Origin: JACZUI01 sp965216725
GTDB lineage: Bacteria > Actinomycetota > Acidimicrobiia > Spongiisociales > ZC4RG35
Assembly: GCA_965216725.1 (NCBI GenBank)
Contig: CBDCGI010000003.1
Coordinates: 43,732-107,731 of the forward strand
Reading direction: 5' to 3'
Length of the DNA stretch: 64,000 nucleotides
The notes under the pieces: generated by a model
Told to the model about the DNA's origin: nothing
The model's input: only the letters and a program-made list of their open reading frames with translations
Database searches by the model: none
Translations under genes and position numbers: made by a program
Part shown: piece after piece, positions 15,961 through 24,673 of the stretch
Position numbering within the stretch: position 1 is the stretch's first letter
Layout of the letters: each line of letters begins with the position of its first letter

Positions 15961-16833
15961 GTGGAGGTCATGGGTGGTGCACTCTTGGTCTCAGCGTTTG
16001 CAGCGGGCTTGGTGGCGACCGTCAACCCTTGTGGTTTCGCGATGCTCCCCGCCTATCTCTCGTTCTTCATGGGCAGCGGGGAGGAGGATTCGGGGTCAGT
16101 CTTTAGAGCGCTTCGGATCGCCGGGGTGATGACCATCTCGTTCCTGACGGTCTTTGGCATCGCCGGGCTCCTCCTCGCCATCGGCGTGCATTCGGTAATC
16201 GACGCGATTCCATGGCTGGCTCTCGTCGTCGGGGTCGGCGTGGTCTGGCTCGGGTTGCACATCTTGAGAGGCGGCGCGATCGCCGTGGTAGTTCCAGGGC
16301 CCGGGAAGGTCAATCGGAGGTCGGTGTTCCTCTTCGGCGGCTCGTATGCCATCGCATCGCTCAGCTGCACTCTCCCCATCTTCCTATCGCTGGTTGTCGG
16401 GTCCATCGCCACGGCGGCGGTTTGGGAGTCGGTCGTCCTCTTCCTTGCGTATGCGTTGGGCATGGCGCTGGTGATCGCGGCGATAACCGTGGGCCTTGCG
16501 CTCGGACGAGACCGGCTGGTGCGCCTGATCCGAGGAGCCAGCCGATGGATGCCAGTGGTCTCAGGGCTTGTGCTCGTCTCCGCCGGCGGGTTCATCGTCT
16601 GGTACTGGGCAACCGTGCTCGCCTCCGGATCCCTGGCCCTGGCCGACGTGGCCGTCGTCCGTTGGATCGACACCTTGTCCGCTTCTGTGGCCAGCTTCGT
16701 CAGAGACAACGTGTGGATGGTGGGTGCCGGCTTGCTCGCCGGGATCGGGCTGGGATGGCTGGCGCTCCGGCGCGGATCGAACGATGACGCCGCCGAAGAG
16801 GTCTTTGCGGAGCCGGTGAGCACCCGTTCATGA
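15961..16833 (+). CDS. CcdA/DsbD-type thiol electron-transfer membrane protein
   Basis: A 290-residue protein that would carry reducing electrons across the membrane to exported thioredoxins such as the TlpA protein at 11565. The six-helix core is present, with the two redox Cys in NPCGFAMLPAYLSFF (Cys24) and SLSCTLPIF (Cys136), each in a transmembrane helix. Two extra hydrophobic segments extend the C-terminus (WYWATVLASGS..., MVGAGLLAGIGLGWLAL), longer than minimal CcdA. The start may be GTG 15961 or ATG 15970. It is the gene directly upstream of rpoB, where rplJ-rplL stand in many bacteria. Confidence 0.9.
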   Translation: MEVMGGALLVSAFAAGLVATVNPCGFAMLPAYLSFFMGSGEEDSGSVFRALRIAGVMTISFLTVFGIAGLLLAIGVHSVIDAIPWLALVVGVGVVWLGLHILRGGAIAVVVPGPGKVNRRSVFLFGGSYAIASLSCTLPIFLSLVVGSIATAAVWESVVLFLAYALGMALVIAAITVGLALGRDRLVRLIRGASRWMPVVSGLVLVSAGGFIVWYWATVLASGSLALADVAVVRWIDTLSASVASFVRDNVWMVGAGLLAGIGLGWLALRRGSNDDAAEEVFAEPVSTRS

Positions 16834-16866
16834 CTAACACGTGGTCGGGCTACCCGACTCAAACCC

Positions 16867-16896
16867 TTGACGGATTTCGCGACCGTGCGGTAGTGT
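16867..16896 (+). promoter_or_regulatory. Predicted rpoBC promoter P1
   Basis: TTGACG at 16867-16872 and TAGTGT at 16891-16896 with an 18-base spacer. It lies 146 bases before the rpoB start, just after the ccdA stop. Confidence 0.55.
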
Positions 16897-16962
16897 GTCT
16901 TTTGACCTTCGGGTCCGGACCAGGCCGTTCTGCGGTCTGGTTCAACAACTCAGAAATTCAAT

Positions 16963-16991
16963 TGGAGGCATGCTGACGCGTCTGTTAGTAT
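16963..16991 (+). promoter_or_regulatory. Predicted rpoBC promoter P2
   Basis: TTGGAG at 16963-16968 and TAGTAT at 16986-16991 with a 17-base spacer, giving a leader of about 45 bases before rpoB. Together with P1 this suggests tandem promoters for rpoB-rpoC. Confidence 0.5.
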
Positions 16992-17041
16992 GCCTTGTCT
17001 GCTTTACCCCTACCTGACCCCGGCTCCTTAGGAGGATTCCC

Positions 17042-20000
17042 TTGGCTTCGCGCGTGGCTGAGCGCTTCTCGTTCGGGAAGATTCCCGAAGTTCAACCCCT
17101 ACCCGACCTTCTCGCTGTCCAGCATGAGTCATTTCAATGGTTCCTCGATGAGGGCCTGAGAGAGATCTTCGACGAGGTGAGCCCCATCGAGGACTTCACC
17201 GGATCTCTGGCGCTCGAGCTCACCGACCATCGATTCGGTGACGAGCCCATGAGCCTCGAAGAGGCCAAAGAGCGGGACGCCAACTATGCACGCCCGTTGT
17301 TTGTCACCGCTCGATTCATGAATCGCCAGACAGGCGAGATCAAGGAGCAGCAGGTTTTTCTGGGTGACTTCCCGATCATGACGGAGAAGGGCGTCTTCAT
17401 CATCAACGGAACCGAGCGGGTCATTGTCTCCCAGCTCGTTCGATCGCCCGGGAGTTACTACGACGTCTCGCCAGACAAGACGTCGGACAAGCTCATCTAC
17501 TCAGGAAAGATGATTCCCGGTCGGGGCGCCTGGCTCGAATTCGACACCGACAAGAAAGACACCATCGGGGTCCGGGTCGATCGCAAACGTCGTCAATACA
17601 TCACGTCATTCCTCAAGGCGCTCGGCATCGCCGAGACCGACGAAGAGATCCTCGAGATGTTCGACGGCGCCGAGTCGATCAAGAACACCATCGAGAAGGA
17701 CACGGTGGCCGATAAAGAGGAAGCGCTGCTGGACCTCTACCGGAAACTACGTCCAGGTGAGCCAACCACCGTCGAGTCCGCCAGGGGTCTCATCCAAACC
17801 CTGTTCCGCAACCCCAAGCGCTACGACCTCACCCGGGTCGGCCGCTACAAGATCAGCCAGAAGTTCGGCGAGCCGACTCCCAAGGACTACCGCGCCGAGG
17901 GCCTCCAGTTGCTTCGCGACGAGGACATCGTTGACGCTATCAAGTACTTGGTGGCACTACATGCAGGTGAGTCGACGATGACGACCCATACCGGCAAGCA
18001 GATCGATGTCCGTACCGATGACATAGACCACTTTGGAAACCGGCGCATTCGCACAGTCGGTGAGCTCGTTCAGAACCAGTTCCGGGTCGGTCTCACTCGT
18101 TTGGAGCGTGTGGTTCGGGAGAGGATGACGACTCAGGACCCGGATGCGATCACCCCGCAGAGCCTCATCAACATCCGTCCTGTCACCGCTGCCATCAAGG
18201 AGTTCTTCGGGACCTCGCAGCTGAGCCAGTTCATGGACCAGCCCAACCCTCTTGCAGGACTCACCCATCGTCGGCGCCTGTCGGCACTGGGACCCGGCGG
18301 TCTCTCTCGAGAGCGTGCCGGCTTCGAGGTGCGGGACGTCCATCCCTCGCACTACGGAAGGATGTGCCCGATTGAGACCCCTGAGGGGCCGAACATCGGT
18401 CTCATCGGCTCGCTGGCTTCTTATGCCCGGGTCAACCAGTTCGGATTCATCGAGACCCCATACCGCAAGGTTGTTGGGGGCAAGGTCACCAACAACGTCG
18501 ATTATCTGACGGCCACCGAAGAGGAGCGCTTCGTCATCGCGCAGGCCAACGCACCACTCAAAGACGATGGCAGCTTCAAAAATAAGCGAATCTTGGTGCG
18601 CCGCGCTGGAGGTGAGGTCGACTCGGTCACGCCCAAAGAAGTCGACTACATGGACGTGTCACCGAAGCAGATCGTCTCGGTGTCGACTTCGCTGATTCCC
18701 TTCCTGGAGCACGATGACGCCAACCGTGCCCTCATGGGATCCAACATGCAGCGCCAGGCAGTCCCCCTCCTCACTTCGGACGCACCTCTGGTGGGAACAG
18801 GCGTGGAAGGCCGGGCGGCCGCAGACTCGGGAGACATGGTCATCTCGACTATCGCCGGCGAGGTTCTCGAGGTCAACGGCGACGAGATCATCATCAAGGA
18901 GCGAGGAAGCAACAAGAAGCACACGTTTGCCCTCGACAAGTTCCGGCGCTCCAACCAGGGCACGTGCATGAACCAGAAGCCTCTGGTCCGCGAGGGCGAC
19001 AAGGTGAAAGTCGGCGAGGTGCTGGCCGACGGACCGTCGACCGACGGAGGTGAGCTCGCTCTCGGACGCAACCTGTTGGTGGCGTTCATGCCTTGGCAGG
19101 GCCACAACTATGAAGACGCGATAATCATCTCGCAGCGCCTGGTGAAAGACGACTCGCTCACTTCGATACACATCGAAGAGCACGAGATCGACGCTCGTGA
19201 CACCAAGCTCGGCGCCGAGGAAATCACCCGTGACATCCCCAACGTGCCCGAAGAGGTTCTGGCGAACCTCGACGACGAGGGGATCATCCGTGTCGGAGCC
19301 GAGGTCGGCCCGGGCGACTATCTGGTCGGCAAGGTCACCCCTAAGGGTGAGACCGAGCTCACCCCCGAAGAACGTCTCCTGCGTGCGATTTTCGGTGAGA
19401 AGGCTCGCGAGGTTCGTGACACGTCCCTCAAGGTGCCCCATGGTGAGACCGGCAAGGTCATCGCGGTCAAGGTGTTCAAGCGCTCCGAAGGATTCGATCT
19501 GCCGCCCGGGGTGAACGAGCTGGTGAGGATCTATGTCGCCCAGCAGCGGAAGATCTCGGAAGGCGACAAGCTCGCCGGCCGGCACGGCAACAAGGGAGTC
19601 ATCTCCAAGGTTCTCCCCGAGGAGGAGATGCCTTTCCTGGCCGATGGCACCCCAGTCGACATAATTCTTTCCCCGCTCGGTGTGCCCTCGAGGATGAACC
19701 TCGGCCAGGTGCTGGAGACGCACCTTGGTTGGGCCGCGGCACAGGGTTGGGAGTCGTTCAAGGGTGACAGCCCGGCAAGCGTGGGTGCCGGCCCGTGGAC
19801 CAGAACCGCCACCCCGGTCTTCGACGGGGCCCGGGAAGACGAGATCATGACGGTGATCCAACAGGCACTGCCCAACCGCGACGGAGCCAAGCTGGTCACA
19901 GACGACGGCAAGGCGATTCTGTACGACGGACGCACTGGCGAGCCGTTCGATACCGCGATCACCGTCGGCTACATCTACATGCTCAAGCTGGTTCACCTGG

Positions 20001-20413
20001 TTGATGAGAAGATTCACGCCCGCTCGACCGGCCCCTACAGCATGATCACCCAGCAACCGCTCGGCGGTAAAGCCCAGTTCGGAGGCCAGCGCTTCGGTGA
20101 GATGGAGGTGTGGGCACTCGAGGCCTACGGCGCCGCCTACGCCTTGCAGGAGTTGCTGACCATAAAGTCGGACGACGTCCAGGGGAGGGTCAAGGTCTAC
20201 GAGGCCATCGTCAAAGGCGACAACATCCCGGAGCCAGGGATCCCCGAGTCCTTCAGGGTCCTGGTCAAGGAGATGCAGAGCCTCTGCCTGAACGTCGAGA
20301 TGCTTTCGGCCGGTGAGGAAGTCGAGCTTCGAGAGCTCGAAGAGGAGACGTATCGGTCGGTGGAGACACTCGGCATCGACCTCAGCCGTCCCGAGCGCCC
20401 TGACTCGGAATAG
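17042..20413 (+). CDS. rpoB: DNA-directed RNA polymerase subunit beta
   Basis: A 1123-residue core subunit of RNA polymerase, full length for Actinobacteria. The start is TTG 17042, five bases after a strong AGGAGG. The rifampicin region at about residues 388-425 reads FFGTSQLSQFMDQ then NPLAGLTHRRRLSALGPGGL, with the Asp, His and Ser positions in their drug-sensitive state. HNYEDAI, the KLAGRHGNKGV metal-site region and the C-terminal MEVWALEAYGAAY are all intact. rpoC follows after about 100 bases. The gene before it is ccdA, so the rplJL-rpoB link is missing here. Confidence 0.98.
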   Translation: MASRVAERFSFGKIPEVQPLPDLLAVQHESFQWFLDEGLREIFDEVSPIEDFTGSLALELTDHRFGDEPMSLEEAKERDANYARPLFVTARFMNRQTGEIKEQQVFLGDFPIMTEKGVFIINGTERVIVSQLVRSPGSYYDVSPDKTSDKLIYSGKMIPGRGAWLEFDTDKKDTIGVRVDRKRRQYITSFLKALGIAETDEEILEMFDGAESIKNTIEKDTVADKEEALLDLYRKLRPGEPTTVESARGLIQTLFRNPKRYDLTRVGRYKISQKFGEPTPKDYRAEGLQLLRDEDIVDAIKYLVALHAGESTMTTHTGKQIDVRTDDIDHFGNRRIRTVGELVQNQFRVGLTRLERVVRERMTTQDPDAITPQSLINIRPVTAAIKEFFGTSQLSQFMDQPNPLAGLTHRRRLSALGPGGLSRERAGFEVRDVHPSHYGRMCPIETPEGPNIGLIGSLASYARVNQFGFIETPYRKVVGGKVTNNVDYLTATEEERFVIAQANAPLKDDGSFKNKRILVRRAGGEVDSVTPKEVDYMDVSPKQIVSVSTSLIPFLEHDDANRALMGSNMQRQAVPLLTSDAPLVGTGVEGRAAADSGDMVISTIAGEVLEVNGDEIIIKERGSNKKHTFALDKFRRSNQGTCMNQKPLVREGDKVKVGEVLADGPSTDGGELALGRNLLVAFMPWQGHNYEDAIIISQRLVKDDSLTSIHIEEHEIDARDTKLGAEEITRDIPNVPEEVLANLDDEGIIRVGAEVGPGDYLVGKVTPKGETELTPEERLLRAIFGEKAREVRDTSLKVPHGETGKVIAVKVFKRSEGFDLPPGVNELVRIYVAQQRKISEGDKLAGRHGNKGVISKVLPEEEMPFLADGTPVDIILSPLGVPSRMNLGQVLETHLGWAAAQGWESFKGDSPASVGAGPWTRTATPVFDGAREDEIMTVIQQALPNRDGAKLVTDDGKAILYDGRTGEPFDTAITVGYIYMLKLVHLVDEKIHARSTGPYSMITQQPLGGKAQFGGQRFGEMEVWALEAYGAAYALQELLTIKSDDVQGRVKVYEAIVKGDNIPEPGIPESFRVLVKEMQSLCLNVEMLSAGEEVELRELEEETYRSVETLGIDLSRPERPDSE

Positions 20414-20514
20414 ATCTTTGTTGGCATCAGTGAACGAACCCACCTTTATCCCCAGAAGGAGTGAGCGGCGGACGGGAGGAGACTCCCAGCCAAAATCCGC
20501 CGGCAATTAGAGAT

Positions 20515-23500
20515 ATGCCCCAACAGCTTTTTGATGAACTGAAGATCAGCCTCGCCTCCAGCGACCAGATCCTGGCCTGGTCTTACGGCGAGGTGAAGAA
20601 GCCGGAGACGATCAACTATCGGACCCTCCGTCCGGAGAAAGAGGGCCTGTTCGACGAGCGCATCTTCGGCCCGCAGCGCGACTGGGAGTGCTATTGCGGC
20701 AAGTACAAGAGGATCCGGTACAAGGGGATCATCTGTGAACGCTGCGGCGTCGAGGTGACCAGATCCAAGGTCAGGCGCGAGCGGATGGGCCACATCGCAC
20801 TGGCCGCCCCGGTCACTCACATCTGGTTCTTCAAAGGCGTCCCCAGCCGCCTCGGCTACCTGCTCGACATGTCGCCCAAGGAGTTGGAGAAGGTCATCTA
20901 CTTCGCCAGCTACATCATCACCTCCGTCGACGACGAGCGTCGCCAGAAGGACATCCCCGAGCTCGAGACGGCCATGAGCGATGAGCTCGAGGTGGTCAAG
21001 AGCGAGTTTGCCGAGTGGCACGAGGTGCGTCTCGAAGCGCTCGAAGACGAGTTGGAGCGCATGGAGGAAGGCGGGGCCAAGACCCAGGAGATCAACGCCC
21101 GTCGCAAAGAGGTCGATCGGGAGATCAAGGAGCGGCGGGAGCGGAGCGAGCGCGAGGAAGAGCTGATCCAGGACGCGTTCGACACGTTCAAGAAGTTCAA
21201 GCCCAAAGATCTGGTCGAATCTGAGCAGCTCTGGCGTGAGATCTGGTTTCGCTACGACGACTATTTCGAAGGCGGCATGGGGGCTGAGGCCGTGAAGGCG
21301 TTGTTGCTCAACCTCGATCTCGACGCCGAAATCGAACTGCTCAACGAGCATCTCGAGGCCCGCTCGGCTCAGAAACGTCAGCGCGCCACCCAGCGCCTCA
21401 AGGTGGTCAAGCCATTCTGGGAGGGTCATAACCGGCCCGAGGACATGATCCTCGAGACCGTTCCGGTGATTCCGCCCGATTTGCGCCCCATGGTCCAGTT
21501 GGACGGGGGCCGTTTCGCCACGTCCGACCTGAATGACCTCTATAGGCGTGTCATCAACCGGAACAACCGGCTGAAGAGGCTCCTCGACCTGGGAGCTCCG
21601 GAGATCATCGTCAACAACGAGAAGCGGATGCTTCAGGAGGCTGTCGACGCGCTCTTCGACAACGGAAGACGCGGCCGCGCGGTGACCGGGCCCGGAAACC
21701 GAGCGCTCAAATCACTCTCTGACATGCTGAAGGGCAAGCAGGGTCGTTTCCGTCAGAACCTCTTGGGCAAGCGGGTCGACTACTCGGGCCGCTCAGTGAT
21801 CGTTGTGGGACCCCAGCTCAAGCTGCACCAGTGCGGCCTGCCCAAGATCATGGCGCTCGAGCTGTTCAAGCCTTTCGTCATGAAGAGGCTCGTCGACCTG
21901 GAGCTGGCACAGAACATCAAGGCCGCAAAGAGGATGGTCGAGAGGCAGCGTCCCCAGGTTTGGGACGTTCTCTCTGACGTCATCCAGGAGCATCCGGTGC
22001 TCCTCAACAGGGCTCCGACGCTGCACCGGCTCGGGATTCAGGCTTTCGAGCCCGTCCTCGTCGAGGGCAAGGCAATCCAGATCCATCCATTGGTTTGCGA
22101 GGCGTTCAATGCCGACTTCGACGGCGACCAGATGGCTGTACATCTGCCCCTTTCAGCCGAGGCGCAGGCCGAGGCAAGGGTTTTGATGCTTTCGTCCAAC
22201 AACGTCCTGTCACCGGCGTCGGGGAGGCCGATAGTCACACCATCCCAAGACATGGTGATCGGGGTCTACTACCTCTCCGAACTGGTCGAGGACGAGTTGG
22301 GGGCCGGACGCCACTTCAGCGATCGTGATGAGGCGGTCATGGCCTACGAGATCGGCGAGCTGTCGCTACATGCGCCGATCAAGGTCCGTCTCGGGGAGCT
22401 CGCCGGTGACCCGGCTCGCCACGAGGATCTCAAGCCCGCGCTGGGCTCGCTGCTCACCGAAGAGCCTGTTGACGGTGATGCTCTCACCGAAACCACTCTG
22501 GGCCGCATTCTGCTGAACGAGGCCTTCCCGGAGGACTTCCCGTACATCGACTCCATCGTCATCAAGAGCGACATCCGGAGGCTGATCGAGACGGTCATCG
22601 AGAAGTATCCCCGCTCCGCGGTGGCGTCGATGCTCGACTCGATCAAAGACCTCGGGTTCGCCTTTGCGACCCGTGCCGGGCTGACCATTGCACTCGACGA
22701 CGTACGCACGCCGGAGAACAAGGCCCAGATTCTCGAGGAGTACGAGACCCGAGCGGACAAGGTGCAGAGCCTGTTCCAGAAAGGTGTCGTCACCGACGAG
22801 GAGCGTCGCCAGGAGCTGATCGAGATCTGGACCGAAGCCACCGAGAAGGTGACCGATGCCATGAAGGGGAGTTTGAAGTCCGAGCGGTTCAACTCGTTGG
22901 ACATGATGATCGGCTCCGGAGCCCGTGGAAACATGATGCAGGCTCGCCAGATTGCGGGAATGCGCGGCCTGGTGGCCAACCCGAAGGGTGACATCATCCC
23001 GCGTCCCATCATCTCCAACTTCCGGGAGGGACTCTCGGTGCTGGAGTATTTCATTTCTACACACGGGGCTCGCAAGGGGCTGGCCGACACCGCGCTTCGC
23101 ACCGCTGACTCGGGCTATCTGACCCGTCGTTTGGTCGACGTGTCACAGGAGATGATCGTCCTCGAGGAAGACTGCGAGACCGACCGGGGCATCGTGGTGC
23201 CGATCGTCGACGCCAAGGGTGCGAAGATCAGAAACCTCCGCTCTCGCATCTACGGCCGAGCCTTGGCCGACGACCTCAAAGAGGGCCGCTCGCTGGTGGC
23301 GACCGTGGACGATGACAAGCTCCGCGCCAAGACCATCATCGGGACCAAGGAACTGCACGCCGTCGAGGAAGCCGACGTCGAGAGTGTCCGGGTCCGGTCA
23401 CCACTGACCTGCGACACGAGGAACGGTGTCTGTCAGATGTGTTATGGGTTGTCGCTTGCGACCGGGAACTTGGTGGAGACAGGAGAGGCCGTCGGCATCA

Positions 23501-24447
23501 TGGCCGCCCAGTCGATCGGAGAACCGGGCACCCAGCTCACCATGCGTACCTTCCACACAGGCGGCGTGGCTGGTGAGGACATCACCCACGGTCTCCCCAG
23601 GGTGGTTGAGTTGTTCGAGGCGCGCACACCCAAGGGCAAGGCCGCTCTAGCCGCCGAGAAGGGTGTCGCCAGGGTGGTTGACGACGAAGACGGAAGACGC
23701 ATCGTGGTCGAGCTCTCGCCCGACGAGGAGATCGAATACAAGATCTCCCGCTTCGCAAAGCTGCGTTTCGCCGACGGTGCCGACGTCGATGCCGGAACCC
23801 AACTCACCGAGGGACCTCTTGATCCCAAGGAGGTCCTCGAGATACGCGGGGTGCGAGCCGCTCAGCAGTATCTGGTCGACCAGGTGCAGGAGGTCTACAA
23901 GTCGCAGGGTGTGGAGATCCACGACAAGCACATCGAAATGATCGTCCGCCAGATGTTGCGCCGGGTCAGAGTCGTCAATGTGAACGACTCGGACTTCCTC
24001 CCGGCTGCGCTCGTCGACGATCAGACGTTCCGTGACATCAACCGGGAGCTGGTGACCGAGGGCAAGAAGCCCGCCGAGGGACGCCCTGAGTTGATGGGTA
24101 TCACCAAGGCCTCGCTGGCCACGGACTCATGGCTGTCAGCGGCCTCTTTCCAGGAGACCACCCGTGTTCTCACCGATGCCGCCATTCAGAGTCGGTCCGA
24201 CTTCATGAGAGGGCTCAAGGAGAACGTGATCATCGGCAAGCTGATACCGGCGGGCACCGGTGCCCAGCAGTACCAAGTGCTCGAGCCGTCGCTCCCTGGA
24301 GCTACCACAGTGGCCAGCCTTGGCTTCCTTGGTGAAGGCGGCCCGATCTCCAGCGATGACGAAGGTTTGCCGGAAGACCCCGCCGAATGGCTCGCCTCGC
24401 TAGGCAACAGCGCACCGTCCAACGAAGACGACGGCGAAGAGGAGTAG
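20515..24447 (+). CDS. rpoC: DNA-directed RNA polymerase subunit beta'
   Basis: About 1310 residues. The N-terminal zinc ribbon is complete (CYCGKY then ICERCGV), the catalytic NADFDGDQMAVH is at residues 532-543 and binds the active-site magnesium, and the second zinc site is seen in CDTRNGVCQMCYG. The trigger-loop/bridge-helix block is also intact (IGEPGTQLTMRTFHTGGVA). I start at ATG 20515 because MPQQLFDELKISLAS aligns with the usual N-terminus; a GTG at 20461 is in frame but would overlap its own AAGGAG. The C-terminus is acidic. A hairpin follows the stop. Confidence 0.97.
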   Translation: MPQQLFDELKISLASSDQILAWSYGEVKKPETINYRTLRPEKEGLFDERIFGPQRDWECYCGKYKRIRYKGIICERCGVEVTRSKVRRERMGHIALAAPVTHIWFFKGVPSRLGYLLDMSPKELEKVIYFASYIITSVDDERRQKDIPELETAMSDELEVVKSEFAEWHEVRLEALEDELERMEEGGAKTQEINARRKEVDREIKERRERSEREEELIQDAFDTFKKFKPKDLVESEQLWREIWFRYDDYFEGGMGAEAVKALLLNLDLDAEIELLNEHLEARSAQKRQRATQRLKVVKPFWEGHNRPEDMILETVPVIPPDLRPMVQLDGGRFATSDLNDLYRRVINRNNRLKRLLDLGAPEIIVNNEKRMLQEAVDALFDNGRRGRAVTGPGNRALKSLSDMLKGKQGRFRQNLLGKRVDYSGRSVIVVGPQLKLHQCGLPKIMALELFKPFVMKRLVDLELAQNIKAAKRMVERQRPQVWDVLSDVIQEHPVLLNRAPTLHRLGIQAFEPVLVEGKAIQIHPLVCEAFNADFDGDQMAVHLPLSAEAQAEARVLMLSSNNVLSPASGRPIVTPSQDMVIGVYYLSELVEDELGAGRHFSDRDEAVMAYEIGELSLHAPIKVRLGELAGDPARHEDLKPALGSLLTEEPVDGDALTETTLGRILLNEAFPEDFPYIDSIVIKSDIRRLIETVIEKYPRSAVASMLDSIKDLGFAFATRAGLTIALDDVRTPENKAQILEEYETRADKVQSLFQKGVVTDEERRQELIEIWTEATEKVTDAMKGSLKSERFNSLDMMIGSGARGNMMQARQIAGMRGLVANPKGDIIPRPIISNFREGLSVLEYFISTHGARKGLADTALRTADSGYLTRRLVDVSQEMIVLEEDCETDRGIVVPIVDAKGAKIRNLRSRIYGRALADDLKEGRSLVATVDDDKLRAKTIIGTKELHAVEEADVESVRVRSPLTCDTRNGVCQMCYGLSLATGNLVETGEAVGIMAAQSIGEPGTQLTMRTFHTGGVAGEDITHGLPRVVELFEARTPKGKAALAAEKGVARVVDDEDGRRIVVELSPDEEIEYKISRFAKLRFADGADVDAGTQLTEGPLDPKEVLEIRGVRAAQQYLVDQVQEVYKSQGVEIHDKHIEMIVRQMLRRVRVVNVNDSDFLPAALVDDQTFRDINRELVTEGKKPAEGRPELMGITKASLATDSWLSAASFQETTRVLTDAAIQSRSDFMRGLKENVIIGKLIPAGTGAQQYQVLEPSLPGATTVASLGFLGEGGPISSDDEGLPEDPAEWLASLGNSAPSNEDDGEEE

Positions 24448-24490
24448 TCGCAGCTAGCAGGGGCCGCAGCTAGTAGCGGCCCTCTGCGAC
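24447..24490 (+). terminator. Two-tier hairpin after rpoC (probable terminator)
   Basis: An outer stem GTCGCAG (24447-24453) pairs with CTGCGAC (24484-24490), and inside it AGGGGCCGC pairs with GCGGCCCT across an 8-base loop. No T-run follows, so termination strength is uncertain, but its place right at the rpoC stop, before an accessory gene, fits the end of the rpoBC transcript. Confidence 0.5.
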
Positions 24491-24673
24491 GACTCCAACT
24501 GCCCACCTAGAGTGGCGACAGCGAGAGTTCGCCCGACGCTCCATATGGGTCTCTAGACCTATAAAGCCTGACCTTTTTCTGCTGGACGTCACCCCTCCTC
24601 TAACTACTCTGAGTGGTGGGAACTAACGGTCCGGAGCACCGGACCAGGCTATCTGAGGGGAATAGGGGCAATC
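24491..24673 (+). promoter_or_regulatory. Leader region of the giant surface protein with two palindromes
   Basis: A non-coding stretch of 183 bases. It holds GGTCT-CT-AGACC (24548-24559) followed at once by TATAAA (24560-24565, a -10-like box without a clear -35), and a perfect 7+7 inverted repeat GGTCCGG-AGCA-CCGGACC at 24628-24645, 29 bases before the start codon. GAGGGG upstream of the ATG could be the ribosome site. I could not match the leader to a known riboswitch class. The roles are inferred. Confidence 0.35.

Noticed and set aside
18659..20506. A 615-codon open frame on the minus strand of rpoB
   Set aside because: It lies wholly antisense to rpoB and into the rpoC start, shows no family motif, and reflects codon bias of the sense gene.
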